From positions 1 through 38,626 of the forward strand of contig PAQX01000060.1 in the NCBI GenBank assembly GCA_002709835.1: DNA of 38,626 nucleotides, in the 5' to 3' direction. The DNA comes from Deltaproteobacteria bacterium. Its GTDB lineage: Bacteria; Myxococcota_A; UBA9160; UBA4427. Position numbers and translations under genes: made by a program. The first letter of the stretch is position 1. Each line of letters begins with the position of its first letter. Below, one piece after another: positions 8,816 through 17,600 of this stretch. The notes under the pieces were generated by a model. That model saw only the letters and a program-made list of their open reading frames with translations. It ran no database searches and was not told where the DNA came from.

Positions 8816-10216
8816 ATGTCGTCGAGCGAGTCGATCCGAAGCATGCTGCGCCGCGAGTCGGCCGGGGGCGAGGCCGTCGTCCGGGGCTGGCTCCGCACCG
8901 TCCGCCACGGCAAGGGCGTCTCTTTCCTCGATGTCTCGGACGGATCCTGCATGGACGGTCTTCAGGTCGTCGCGAGCCCCGAGACCGCGGGCTACGAGGA
9001 AGTCGTGAAGCAGCTCTCGACGGGCTGCTCGGTCGTGGCGCGGGGAGAGCTCGTCGACTCGCCGGCCAAGGGTCAGCGCTTCGAACTCAAGGCCCGGGAC
9101 GTCGAGCTGGTGGGCGATGCCGGCGAGGACTACCCGCTCCAGAAGAAGCGCCATAGCTTCGAGTTCCTCCGTACGATCGCGCACCTCCGGCCGCGCACGA
9201 ACACGATTGGCGCCGTGCTCCGGGTCCGGAACGCGGCTTCGATGGCGATCCACGAGTTCTTCCAGCGCGAGGAATTCTTCTATCTACATACGCCCATCAT
9301 CACCGCCAGCGATGCGGAGGGGGCCGGTGAGATGTTCCGGGTGACGACCCTTCCGGTCGGTGATCCGCCTCGGAACAAAGAAGGGCAGGTCGACGATGCG
9401 CAGGACTTCTTCTCGCGCCCGGCCTACCTGACGGTCTCGGGTCAGCTCGAGGGCGAGATCGGGGCGCTCGCGATGTCCCGGGTCTACACCTTCGGACCGA
9501 CCTTCCGCGCCGAGAACTCGAATACCGCGCGGCACCTCGCAGAGTTCTGGATGGTCGAGCCGGAGGCGGCTTTCTACGACCTCGACGACCTCGCCGCGCT
9601 GTCGGAGCGCTTCCTGAAGTCCGTCTTCAAGGACGTGCTCGATCGCTGCGAGGACGACATGGCGTTCTTCGAGAAACGGATCGAGAAGCAGGCGATCGAG
9701 CGGATGAAGACGGTGATCGAACGCCCCTTCGAGCGAATTCCGTATCACGAAGCGATCGCCATCCTCGAGAAGGCGCGGGACCGCGGAGAGTCGTTCGAGT
9801 TCCCGGTCGGATTCGGTCTCGACCTCCAGAGCGAGCACGAGCGTTATCTGACCGAGAAGCACACGGGGTGTCCCATCGTCGTCACCGATTGGCCCAAGGA
9901 CATCAAGGCTTTCTACATGTACCGGAACGACGACGAAGAGACGGTCGCGGCGATGGACGTTCTCGTCGGCGGAGTCGGCGAGATCATCGGCGGGTCCCAG
10001 CGCGAGCACCGCGCGGACGTCCTCGAAGCGACGATTCGCGCCCAGGGCCTCGAGCCCGATGACTACTGGTGGTACCTCGACCTGCGACGCTTCGGCTCCG
10101 TGCCCCATGCAGGCTTCGGCCTCGGCTTCGAGCGGATCATCCAGTTCATCACGGGAATGGCGAACATCCGCGACGTGATCCCGTTTCCGCGTACGCCGGG
10201 CTCGGCGGAGTTCTAG
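8816..10216 (+). CDS. asnS: Asparagine-tRNA ligase (AsnRS)
   Basis: AsnRS attaches asparagine to tRNA-Asn in the cytoplasm. The 466 residues equal the length of the E. coli enzyme. An N-terminal OB-fold anticodon-binding domain (about 1-110, with [20 protein letters not shown]) precedes a class II catalytic core. Motif 2 is [21 protein letters not shown] and motif 3 is [21 protein letters not shown] near the C-terminus, followed by the usual IPFPRTPG ending. The motif 2 wording with EFWMVEPE separates AsnRS from AspRS and LysRS. The ATG at 8816 follows a G-rich ribosome-binding stretch (8803-8808); an in-frame upstream ATG at 8462 would overlap rbgA and adds nothing AsnRS-like. It is a single gene facing a small minus-strand gene. 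Confidence 0.97.
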   Translation: MSSSESIRSMLRRESAGGEAVVRGWLRTVRHGKGVSFLDVSDGSCMDGLQVVASPETAGYEEVVKQLSTGCSVVARGELVDSPAKGQRFELKARDVELVGDAGEDYPLQKKRHSFEFLRTIAHLRPRTNTIGAVLRVRNAASMAIHEFFQREEFFYLHTPIITASDAEGAGEMFRVTTLPVGDPPRNKEGQVDDAQDFFSRPAYLTVSGQLEGEIGALAMSRVYTFGPTFRAENSNTARHLAEFWMVEPEAAFYDLDDLAALSERFLKSVFKDVLDRCEDDMAFFEKRIEKQAIERMKTVIERPFERIPYHEAIAILEKARDRGESFEFPVGFGLDLQSEHERYLTEKHTGCPIVVTDWPKDIKAFYMYRNDDEETVAAMDVLVGGVGEIIGGSQREHRADVLEATIRAQGLEPDDYWWYLDLRRFGSVPHAGFGLGFERIIQFITGMANIRDVIPFPRTPGSAEF

Positions 10217-10237
10217 GCGAGCGACGCTCGTAGGGCG

Positions 10238-10633
10238 TCAGCCGCCGTAGGTCTCGCGCGCCCAGCGGTCGATCTCGCGGTTCATCCGGTCGAGAGCGGC
10301 GACGGCGAATCGCTCTTCTTCCTTCGCATCGCGCAGCTGCGCGCCGACTTCGACGAGTCGCGCCAGGCGTCGCTTGCGGCCAGCTGGAGAGAGCGGCTGT
10401 CCGCAGCCCTGGCCGCGCTGGACGGTGGGCTCGCCCTCGACGAAGGGGCGCTCGAGGCGTTCGAACTCGCGCGCCAGGCGGGTGTGTCGGGCACGGACGC
10501 GGTTCACGCGACGCGCGACGGCGTCATATTGATCCTCGGCGTCGGCGCTGGTTGGATCGAAGGGGCGGCCGAGTTCGAGAACGCGCGCGCGGTCTCCTTT
10601 CGCGGCGATCGGTTCCAGGGTGTCGTCCATCAT
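10238..10633 (-). CDS. Small charged, probably coiled-coil protein of unknown function
   Basis: I do not recognise this 131-residue protein. It is rich in Arg, Glu and Ala, and two stretches (about 35-66 and 88-128) look like amphipathic helices or coiled coil. They flank a short Gly/Pro/Gln segment with a lone Cys (QRGQGCGQPLSPAGRKRR). There is no signal peptide or membrane segment. The start is a pair of adjacent ATG codons (10633 and 10630) with AAGGAG just upstream; the second ATG has the better spacing. Codon use matches its neighbours, and the good ribosome-binding site is the main reason to call it real. It converges on asnS across 21 bases. A longer frame running upstream is probably not used. 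Confidence 0.6.
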   Translation of the reverse strand: MMDDTLEPIAAKGDRARVLELGRPFDPTSADAEDQYDAVARRVNRVRARHTRLAREFERLERPFVEGEPTVQRGQGCGQPLSPAGRKRRLARLVEVGAQLRDAKEEERFAVAALDRMNREIDRWARETYGG

Positions 10634-10866
10634 CTGCTCCTTGCCCACGCGCGAAGTCGCTCGTCTCGAATGGGCCCGTCGGGTCGACTCCTTCAGTAGG
10701 TACCTTGGAAAGCCAATTCGGGTCGGGAGAAAATCGTCACGCGAACGAAGGATCGCCGTGCAGGGCGCGGCTAACGATTCGTCAGATCGGTCGCGAGGCG
10801 AGGTCACCGGTTCCTCCACGATCCGGCGACTTGCGCGCCGCTGGGTTCGCGCGCGTCTCGGGCCGC

Positions 10867-11868
10867 TCACGCGGCGCAGACGTAGTCGATCCCTTCTCGA
10901 TAGCCGTACGTCTGCAGGAGTGCGCGAATCTCCCCACGCGGGGTCGCCCCTGCGACTGAAACCACGAGCGGGTAGGGCGGTCGGTCTTCGAGGGCCTCGA
11001 TGGGGACGACGAGCGCTCCGTCGATCGCGTTCCCGAGGCGCCCGGGGTGGACCTCGATGATGGCGGCCGGGCGGTGTCCGAGAGCGGCGAGTTCGTGTCG
11101 CAGGGCCTTGCCCGTCGCGCCGTGGCCCCACAGCAGATACTGCGGCGCGTCAGCGAGAAAGTCCCGGGACAGGTGGTGCGCGCGGCAGGCGGTGAATCGG
11201 TCGAGGCCACAACGCGGGTCCGTTCTCGACAGCCGCGTCGGGAGGTCGCGCCAGCCGAGGAGGCGCTCAGGGACCGTGCCGATGACCGGACCTCGTCGAA
11301 GCAGTCGGAGCAGCAGGTCGTAGTCCTCCGGCCACCCTCGATCCCGGTAGCGGAGTGCGTCTAGGCGCGAGCGTCGGATCATCAGCGCCGGGTGAGCGAT
11401 GGGGCACTCGATGAAGCGCTCCCGCCAGATACGCTCGGGAGTGACGAGCGTATTCAGCCAGCGCTCATAGGCGCGCCGGCCTTCCCGCAGCCCGCTGCGA
11501 GGGAAGAGGCGGACGCCCGAACCGACGGCTTCGAGGTCGCGCCGGGCGTCTAGAAGGGCAGCCTGCTTCGCGAGTCGGTGGCGATGCATCCAATCGTCGG
11601 CGTCGAGTCGCGCGATCAAGGGCGCGCGGGCCTCGCGTTGCCCGGCTTCGAGCGTCGCGACGATCCCCTGATGCGGACGTCGCAGCACACGGAAGCGCGC
11701 ATCCTCGCGCGCGATCGCCGTCGCGATCGCGATCGAGTCGTCCGTCGATCCGTCATCGACGACGAGGCATTCGAAGTCGCTTTCGCTCTGTCGCGCCACG
11801 CTGCGAAGCGCGGCCGACAGCGTCGCCTCCCCGTTCCAGACCGGAATGAGCACCGTGATGCGCGCCAT
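10867..11868 (-). CDS. Family 2 glycosyltransferase with C-terminal Rossmann-like domain
   Basis: This 333-residue protein starts directly with the GT-A signature ITVLIPVWNGEATLSAALRSV (about 4-24), followed by VVDDGSTDDS (about 41-50) and the acidic metal/nucleotide-sugar site ARLDADDW (about 90). The region with PEDYDLLLRLLRRG (about 185-200) fits the usual acceptor-site ED motif. There is no membrane segment, so it is probably a cytoplasmic or membrane-associated transferase of a surface polysaccharide or glycolipid; donor and acceptor cannot be read. From about residue 243 a second domain begins with LLWGHGATGKALRHELAALG, a glycine-rich nucleotide-binding-like turn. The ATG ending at 11868 is chosen because the GT2 fold begins there. 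No other polysaccharide genes are nearby. Confidence 0.85.
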   Translation of the reverse strand: MARITVLIPVWNGEATLSAALRSVARQSESDFECLVVDDGSTDDSIAIATAIAREDARFRVLRRPHQGIVATLEAGQREARAPLIARLDADDWMHRHRLAKQAALLDARRDLEAVGSGVRLFPRSGLREGRRAYERWLNTLVTPERIWRERFIECPIAHPALMIRRSRLDALRYRDRGWPEDYDLLLRLLRRGPVIGTVPERLLGWRDLPTRLSRTDPRCGLDRFTACRAHHLSRDFLADAPQYLLWGHGATGKALRHELAALGHRPAAIIEVHPGRLGNAIDGALVVPIEALEDRPPYPLVVSVAGATPRGEIRALLQTYGYREGIDYVCAA

Positions 11869-12018
11869 CAGGACAAGTCTCGAGTCCGAGCGGTATTCGG
11901 AGTGGGGGGGACTGCCTGCGACGATCCGGGACTTGCTGCAGGAGGGTTGGGTTTCGTACGGGGGCGGCCGGTGGAGGAGAACGAGCAGGCGCCCCGCCTC
12001 TCGATTGGAGTCGTGCGT

Positions 12019-12471
12019 ATGCTGCGGACGACGCTCTGCATGCGGCCCTCGGTGGTTCTCGTGCGTCGATTGGGTATTGGATGCATGTTCGGCGTGCTCC
12101 CCCTGAGCGCGACCGCGAGCCTGTTGAACCGCGGCACCCGCGAACAGGACAGCACGAGCGCAGAGATCACGCGAGGCGTCGAACAGATGCGCCACCTCGG
12201 GCTCGAGGTCAAGAACTCGGCGCAGGGGCAGCGTCGCGAGCCGAGCATGATCGCCGAATTCGTCCAGATCGTTTCATCGAAGATCAAGGAGATCTGGGTC
12301 GCAACCAAGGGTCAGAGCAAGCGAGCAGATCAGATCCAGGAAGGGCGCTCGATTTCCCGTGAGGTCACGCTCCAGATTACCTGCCGCGCCGAGGAGACCT
12401 CGGAGACGGTCAAGGTCCTGGCGGATGATGCCGACGGCCTCGAGAAGGAGATCGATCGCTTCCGGATCTGA
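12019..12471 (+). CDS. Orphan chemoreceptor-tail-like protein, probably a gene remnant
   Basis: The last ~115 residues resemble the extreme C-terminus of deltaproteobacterial methyl-accepting chemotaxis proteins. There are repeated blocks of the form 'x-A-T-x-x-Q-x-x-x-x-x-Q-I' (TREQDSTSAEITRGVEQMR, then ATKGQSKRADQIQ) and an ending DADGLEKEIDRFRI like the usual 'AEELxxLVxxFRI'. The signalling hairpin that binds CheA/CheW, the sensor domain and HAMP are all absent. Upstream residues (about 1-35, with VLVRRLGIGCMFGVLPLSATA) look more like a signal peptide or random hydrophobic sequence. ATG at 12019 or 12040 could start it; no good ribosome-binding site was seen. It is probably a decayed fragment, although the frame is open and could encode a small coiled-coil protein. 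Confidence 0.5.
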   Translation: MLRTTLCMRPSVVLVRRLGIGCMFGVLPLSATASLLNRGTREQDSTSAEITRGVEQMRHLGLEVKNSAQGQRREPSMIAEFVQIVSSKIKEIWVATKGQSKRADQIQEGRSISREVTLQITCRAEETSETVKVLADDADGLEKEIDRFRI

Positions 12472-12489
12472 TTCCAGGCGTCGCGTCGC

Positions 12490-14640
12490 CTAACGCGATT
12501 TACCGACGAAGATCGGGCTCGACCAGGCGTTGCCTCCGTCGTCCTGACGGATACGCACGTAGTGGAACTCGCCGGGCTGAAGCGCGGGGATCGACCGCTC
12601 GAGGTCGACGCTCAGCGGGTTTTCGGGTTCGAGCGTCGCGACGCGTCCGCTCCGCACGAGTTCGACCCGCTCGATCTCCTCGGTCGCCTCGTAGCGGATC
12701 CGAAGGCGGTGTTCGTCCTTGCCGGCCGGCAGCGTTCCGCCCATGGGGACGCCGTCGATCGAAACTTCGAGGAAGGGGCGGATCCCATTCGTCGCGAAGG
12801 TCTGGCGGCGCCGGAGCGCGGCTTTGACCGCAGCGCGGTCGAGGCCGTCCACGAAGAGGCCCGCGAGTCCGCCGTGACCGCCGGCGATCTGGGGCAGCCC
12901 CGGGTGGCCGTCGTGGGAGTCGCCGCTCCCGATGAAGCCGTACCTGAATCCGGCGCGCAGCGTGTCGATCACGAACCAGCCGGGGATACCGCCCTGGACG
13001 GGTACGGGCATCTCCATCGATTCGCTCTGACCGTGGACGGAGGCGACCTCGGTGACCGGCTCGAGGTCCCGGTCGGGTCGGAAGCGCCAGTTGATTGCGA
13101 CAGGATCTCCCGCCGAGTGGTGCGCGAAGGTGAGCGCGTTGCGGTCCCGCAACGCGTCCCAGAGCTCGTCCGGCCGATCGGTCGTGACGTCGAACGCGGA
13201 GAAGATCTCGGGGCGGGGCTCGGCCCCGGGCGCATCGAAGTAGAGGACGTGGCGGTGACCGTGCAGCCAGCTCGTCCATTCGTAGCCCGGGATCGTGACG
13301 AAGCGGCCCGCTTCTTCGGCACCGTCGGTCGTGTCGAAGACCGTTCGGATCGCGTCCGAGTCGAGCGCCAGAGGACGGATGCCCCAGTGGTCGTGGTCCG
13401 TGAGCGACACGACGTCGAGGCGCGCGACCTCCCTCGCGTAGCGGAAGTAGTCGTCCGGTCGCCCGGTGCCGTCGGAGAGGGCGGTGTGCCCATGGAGATC
13501 GGCCCAGACGAGGGAGCGGGCGCCTTCGCGCACGACGATCGGAGGCAGCTTCGCGGTGAACGTTTCGAGGGGGCCGAGACCGCGCACGCCGAGACGAAGG
13601 ACGCCGCTTCCTTCGACGGGGCCGAGGGCGAGATCGGTACTGCCGTCCTGCCAGGAGGAGGCCGCGAACACGCGCGGCGGCCCGAAGTCGAGGGTCGAGC
13701 CGGGGAGGGTGCCGATCTCGAAGCGGGCGTTCGCGGGAATCAAGCCATCCTCGAGGCGATCGGTGCGATTGCCCTGGTGATCGACGAAGGCGAGCCGGAT
13801 CGAGAGCGTTTCGCTGGGTCGGTGCTCGGCGGGGCCGTGGGCGACGAGCAGACGCGCGTCTCGGGAGGCGATGTCGAAGCGGGGGCCCCCTTCGATGAAT
13901 CGGCGGTAGCCGTCCCCATCGCCGTCGACCGAGAAGAAGAAGGTGGCGTCCCGCTCGGCGTAGCGGTCGACGAACGCCCCTTCTTCGCCCGCGCCGTAGA
14001 CGAAGCGGATCCGGTCGCCGGCGGCGAGGGCACTGCCTTCGACTACGAAGCCTGCACCGAGGGCGTCCGGGACGACCCGGGCCTCTCCGCTGATGATTTC
14101 AGCGGTCGTATAACCCGGCGACCCGGGTTCGAAGTGCTGGACCGCGCTCCATTCCCAGAAGGGTTCGGCGGTCGGGTAGATCGTGCCGCCTTCGGCGATG
14201 CCCAGAGGGCCGACCTCGAAGAGAAAGGTGAATCGCTGTCGTGTCGCGACCTGGACGGTGGGCTTCTCCGCGCGGCCTTCGCGGCGCTCCCACGCGGACG
14301 CGCCGGATCCCAGCTCGGCCCCGATCGGCTCGACCCGCTCGACCCAGGCGCGCCCGCCGCCATCGCGAGGGTCCACCGGCGCTTGCTGCTCGGCGAGCAC
14401 GATCAGGTGGGGCTCGAGCTGGGCGTTCGGGGAGAGCGTCGGATGTTGGAGCGCCCAGTCGTCGGGGAGTTCGAACCACGGGACGCCGGGAAGGACCGGG
14501 CCTTCTTCGGAGTCGATCCGGGCAGAAGTCCCGATTGGCTCGACAGGCCGCTCCTCCGCCTCGCATCCGAGGGCGACGAGCGCGAGCGCCGCGAGAAGCC
14601 CGTTCAGCAGGAACGCGGGGTTCGCGGAGGAACGGAGCCT
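12490..14640 (-). CDS. PHP-domain (DUF3604-like) lipoprotein; start codon unclear
   Basis: The sequence encodes an exported lipoprotein with a C-terminal PHP phosphoesterase-like domain. A hydrophobic stretch LLNGLLAALALVALGC ends in a lipobox, with the lipidated Cys codon at 14563-14565. After about 300 residues of probable beta-rich sequence come the metal-binding motifs DLHGHTALSDGTG, SLTDHDHWG, TFAHHSAGD and GSGDSHDGHPG, typical of DUF3604/PHP proteins. The substrate is unknown; PHP domains use two or three metal ions to hydrolyse phosphoesters. No ATG, GTG or TTG occurs in frame between the lipobox and a TTG at 14812-14814, which would give an implausible ~83-residue leader, so 14640 marks only where the signal sequence seems to begin. 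It faces the rhomboid-like gene divergently. Confidence 0.8.
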   Translation of the reverse strand, partial: RLRSSANPAFLLNGLLAALALVALGCEAEERPVEPIGTSARIDSEEGPVLPGVPWFELPDDWALQHPTLSPNAQLEPHLIVLAEQQAPVDPRDGGGRAWVERVEPIGAELGSGASAWERREGRAEKPTVQVATRQRFTFLFEVGPLGIAEGGTIYPTAEPFWEWSAVQHFEPGSPGYTTAEIISGEARVVPDALGAGFVVEGSALAAGDRIRFVYGAGEEGAFVDRYAERDATFFFSVDGDGDGYRRFIEGGPRFDIASRDARLLVAHGPAEHRPSETLSIRLAFVDHQGNRTDRLEDGLIPANARFEIGTLPGSTLDFGPPRVFAASSWQDGSTDLALGPVEGSGVLRLGVRGLGPLETFTAKLPPIVVREGARSLVWADLHGHTALSDGTGRPDDYFRYAREVARLDVVSLTDHDHWGIRPLALDSDAIRTVFDTTDGAEEAGRFVTIPGYEWTSWLHGHRHVLYFDAPGAEPRPEIFSAFDVTTDRPDELWDALRDRNALTFAHHSAGDPVAINWRFRPDRDLEPVTEVASVHGQSESMEMPVPVQGGIPGWFVIDTLRAGFRYGFIGSGDSHDGHPGLPQIAGGHGGLAGLFVDGLDRAAVKAALRRRQTFATNGIRPFLEVSIDGVPMGGTLPAGKDEHRLRIRYEATEEIERVELVRSGRVATLEPENPLSVDLERSIPALQPGEFHYVRIRQDDGGNAWSSPIFVGKSR

Positions 14641-14799
14641 TCGCCCGAAAGCCCGTCGTGGCGAGGTTCTCGCGCCTCGAGGTTCGCTCTCAGGCTTTCC
14701 TGTTAAGGCAAGTTGCCGACCCGTCCGTTGATCAGAGGAGCCTTGGGCATCGGAGGGGAGGTCCGTCCGTCGTCCGGCAAGCCCGGGGAGAAGACTGGT

Positions 14800-16479
14800 T
14801 TGGGTTGGCTGCAAAAGACGCCGCTCGTGAGTCTGCTCTTCGCCGTCGCGATCGCGACGGTGCCTTTCCTGCTCGGCGATCCGGCGCCGGGAGACCGGGC
14901 CTGTTTCGACGACGCGCGGGAAGCCGCTCGGGACTACTTCGTCCGGAATCCCGCCCTCGAAGTCGATGCCCTGGGCGAGCTCGTCCTCGACACGAACTGG
15001 CTCGTGGAGGCGCGCGCCGCCGCCGAGGCGGGCGTCGATTCGAGCGATGAGGTTCTCCTCCCGCCGCGACTCCTTGCACGCTCCCAGGCCCGACTCGACG
15101 GATTGGTCGACGACGCCTATCTGGCGCGTAGGGTGGCCGACCCGTCCTGGCGACTCGGTGTGCTCGCCCTTCAGACGCCCGGGCGGAACTACGTCGCGCA
15201 TGCGTTCGTCCACGAACTCGGGGCCGCCGTCGCGCTCTGCGTCATCGTGCTGCTTCTCGCCGGGATCCCGCTCGAACGAGCCTGGGGTTCCCCGGTCTTC
15301 GCGCTCTTCGTTCTCACGGCGATCCCGCTGACCGCTCAGGCCGATCGCGTTCTCGATGGTTCGAGTGGCGTGCCCTGGAGCGGAAGTGCCGGCCTCACCG
15401 GGGCTCTCGTGGGAGCCTACTTCATCCGCAGCCTCGGCGGACATTTCCCGTTGTCTGGCTGGATGCTGCTTCCGGCCTGGATCGCTGCCGATGCCCTCGT
15501 CGTTCGAGGATTCTGGATCGACGATCCGGGTGCGGTGCCGTGGGCGACCCTCGCGGCGGCGGTGGCTCTCGGCGCCGGCACCGCCGGTGCGCTTCGCCTC
15601 CTCCGCGTCGAGGCACGGGTCGATGCGATCCCGTCCAGCCGCAGCAGCGGCGGACCGAACCCGGCCGTCGCCCGCGCAGCCCGCATGCGCAGCGACGGTG
15701 ATCCCTATCAGGCCTTCGAACTCATCCAGGCCGCCTGGAGCGAGGGCAGGAGCGATTTCGATCCCGTGCTGACGCGGACCGACGCGTATCTCGCCCTCGC
15801 CGATCCCTCGATCGAGGGAAGTCTGAGCGAAGAGGTCGAACGATTGGTCGCGACGAAGGCGCCCGCTCCGTCCCCGGCAGCGAGCCCCGAGCCGCCGCTG
15901 GAGTCCCATTCCCAGCTCGATCGTCGTGTTCAGGCCGAGCACCAGACCGTCGAGGCGACCGTGTTCCCGCTGGAACTCGACACTGACGTCGATCCCCGTG
16001 ACGACGAGACGGATACCGATTTCACCCCGGTGATCGACGCGATGCTCTCCGCTTCCTCTTCCGAGAACGTCGCCTTCGCCTCTCCGGCGGGAGAAACCCC
16101 GACGAAGATCCTCACGCTTCGGTCGCTGAAGGCCGTGGATGCGGTTCCGGTCGGTGCGAGCGACGAGTGGGTCGAGATCGACGCAGAGGGACGGGGGAAG
16201 TCGAAACTTTCGCTGCACCGTATCGAGGCGATCGCGATCGGGGCGGTCGACGGGCTCGGTCTGCGGCCGGTGCTCGTGCTCGACCTCGTGCTCAACTGTT
16301 CCGGGGATAGGAGCGAGCCGCTCAAGTCGATCCGGCTACGCAGCGATCGCTTCGATCCGCTGGCGTTTTCGCCGGGCGGGGCGAATCCGCTCGAAGCCCT
16401 CACGCGCTGGATCCGTGCGCTGGAGTCGGCGCCGGGCGCGACGTGTCTGCAGACGCGCGACGTACTCGCCGGTGGCTAG
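14800..16479 (+). CDS. Rhomboid-fold membrane protein lacking the catalytic dyad, with long soluble C-terminal tail
   Basis: Residue numbers count from TTG at 14800. A first membrane segment (about 9-25) is followed by a ~100-residue soluble insert, then several membrane segments (about 130-265) with the rhomboid order. AHAFVHELG matches the usual 'HMFLHxxxxHL' segment. The catalytic GxSG region reads GSAG (195-198), with Ala where Ser is expected. The last helix reads WATL, where proteases have 'WAHL' (Thr250 for His). It is therefore probably a non-proteolytic rhomboid relative. Residues 290-559 are soluble: a short TPR-like stretch, an acidic linker, and a C-terminal domain containing AIAIGAVDGLGLRPVLVLDL and IRLRSDRFDPLAF. 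TTG 14800 has GGGGAG upstream; TTG codons at 14713, 14728 and 14743 are alternatives. Confidence 0.7.
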   Translation: MGWLQKTPLVSLLFAVAIATVPFLLGDPAPGDRACFDDAREAARDYFVRNPALEVDALGELVLDTNWLVEARAAAEAGVDSSDEVLLPPRLLARSQARLDGLVDDAYLARRVADPSWRLGVLALQTPGRNYVAHAFVHELGAAVALCVIVLLLAGIPLERAWGSPVFALFVLTAIPLTAQADRVLDGSSGVPWSGSAGLTGALVGAYFIRSLGGHFPLSGWMLLPAWIAADALVVRGFWIDDPGAVPWATLAAAVALGAGTAGALRLLRVEARVDAIPSSRSSGGPNPAVARAARMRSDGDPYQAFELIQAAWSEGRSDFDPVLTRTDAYLALADPSIEGSLSEEVERLVATKAPAPSPAASPEPPLESHSQLDRRVQAEHQTVEATVFPLELDTDVDPRDDETDTDFTPVIDAMLSASSSENVAFASPAGETPTKILTLRSLKAVDAVPVGASDEWVEIDAEGRGKSKLSLHRIEAIAIGAVDGLGLRPVLVLDLVLNCSGDRSEPLKSIRLRSDRFDPLAFSPGGANPLEALTRWIRALESAPGATCLQTRDVLAGG

Positions 16480-16551
16480 GGTCGTTTCGCCGATCTCGCG
16501 GCGTACGAGCGCGACGTACTGATGGCGGAGGCGTCGGCCTAGGGCCGGAGT

Positions 16552-17430
16552 CTATCGCCCGCTCATCTCGTCGAACTCTTCCGGCGACCGCTGTACCCCG
16601 TAAAGATGCAGCGGAGGTGCCTCCAGCGGCTTCAGGCAACCCTCGTAGAGCTGCCCGCGAACGTGATTGAACGCGTACTCGGAGATGCCCTCCGAGGTCA
16701 TGTGGCACTTCGTGCTCGCCATGTGGAGCGTGATCACGCGGCGGTGACGGTCGGTCTTGTTGCCGCCGCTCCGATGGAAGAGCCGCGTATTGAAGAGCAG
16801 GCACTGCCCCGGATCCATCTCGAGCTGGATCGCACGAGCGTGCACTTCGGCGACGCCTTCGACGCCTTCTGCCGCGAAGGCGCCGGCGTTGATCCCGTCC
16901 AAGGCCCCATGGGCCTTCACGCCGTCGAGATGCGAGCGAGGCACGACTTCGAGGGTGCCGTTCTCTGCGTCGACCGGGTCGAGGGGGATCCAGACGCCGA
17001 GGCAATCGTCCTGGGGCGCGAACATGAAGTAGAGCGCGTCCTGGTGGAAGGGATGGACCGACTGCGGCACGCCGAGCGGCTTGTAGATGAACATGAGAAG
17101 GAAAGCCATGAGGTCTTCGCCGATGATCGACTCGACGGCGTCGAGGACCTTCGGGATCGAGAGCGCCTCACGGAAGGTCGGATCGAAGCGATCGGGGTTG
17201 AGGATCTTCCAGACGGCGTGCTCCGGGTCCTCGGGAAGAGGAAGGTCGCCCTTCACGAAGGAGATGTCCTTCACGATCCGGTTGGCTGCTTCCTCCGGGA
17301 CGTCGCCGTGGACGATTTCTCGGGCGCGATTCAGGAAGCGGTCGATCTCCTCCGGCTCGAGGACCGGTGGCAGGATGACGTAGCCCTCGCGCCAGTAGTG
17401 GTCGATCTGTTCCTGGGTGAGGCTTCCCAT
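16552..17430 (-). CDS. Phytanoyl-CoA dioxygenase (PhyH) family Fe(II)/2-oxoglutarate oxygenase
   Basis: This 292-residue protein has the PhyH layout. The N-terminal GYVILPPVLEPEEIDRF (about 16-32) is the family's usual opening. The iron-binding HxD is His129-x-Asp131 in PFHQDALYF, and the distal His is His219 in RLFHRSGGNKTDRHRR, with an Arg shortly after to hold 2-oxoglutarate. The cupin core also shows VWIPLDPVDAENGTLEVVPRSH (146-167), a segment strongly conserved in the family. It would hydroxylate an unknown substrate; members act on acyl-CoAs, osmolytes and secondary metabolites. The ATG at 17430 follows a purine-rich AAGGAG. It lies 170 bases downstream of the thioesterase gene, in the same direction. 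No signal peptide is seen. Confidence 0.9.
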   Translation of the reverse strand: MGSLTQEQIDHYWREGYVILPPVLEPEEIDRFLNRAREIVHGDVPEEAANRIVKDISFVKGDLPLPEDPEHAVWKILNPDRFDPTFREALSIPKVLDAVESIIGEDLMAFLLMFIYKPLGVPQSVHPFHQDALYFMFAPQDDCLGVWIPLDPVDAENGTLEVVPRSHLDGVKAHGALDGINAGAFAAEGVEGVAEVHARAIQLEMDPGQCLLFNTRLFHRSGGNKTDRHRRVITLHMASTKCHMTSEGISEYAFNHVRGQLYEGCLKPLEAPPLHLYGVQRSPEEFDEMSGR

Positions 17431-17600
17431 GCGCTCTTTCTCTCCTTCGAAAGAAATCGGTAGCAGAGCACGGACCGGGTCGGGGGAGACGCGCCGTCCG
17501 GTCCGCCGGGAGCGTCCAGCGAGGGGCCCGCTCGCGATCCATGCTCGGGGTTCGTCCGGTACCGAAGACTGCTCCCCGAGGTCGCTCGGGATCCCTCTCC

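Noticed and set aside
8719..8952. An N-terminal extension of rbgA beyond ATG 8718
   Set aside because: The family starts at the INWFPGHM segment; the extra residues overlap asnS and are not family-like.
10218..10230. CGAGC-GAC-GCTCG hairpin between asnS and the small minus-strand gene as a terminator
   Set aside because: The stem has only five pairs and no T tract on either strand.
12476..12491. AGGCG/CGCCT hairpin at the end of the chemoreceptor-tail fragment as a terminator
   Set aside because: It is five pairs long, overlaps the stop codon of the PHP lipoprotein gene and has no T tract.
12562..14706. A 714-residue plus-strand frame opposite the PHP lipoprotein
   Set aside because: The minus strand has a lipobox and all PHP motifs, while the plus frame is Arg/Glu/Gly-rich with no domain. 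It is a codon-bias shadow.
14641..16218. A giant minus-strand frame (up to 1,242 residues) extending the PHP lipoprotein upstream
   Set aside because: Most of the extension lies opposite the rhomboid-like gene and would bury the signal sequence in the middle of the protein.
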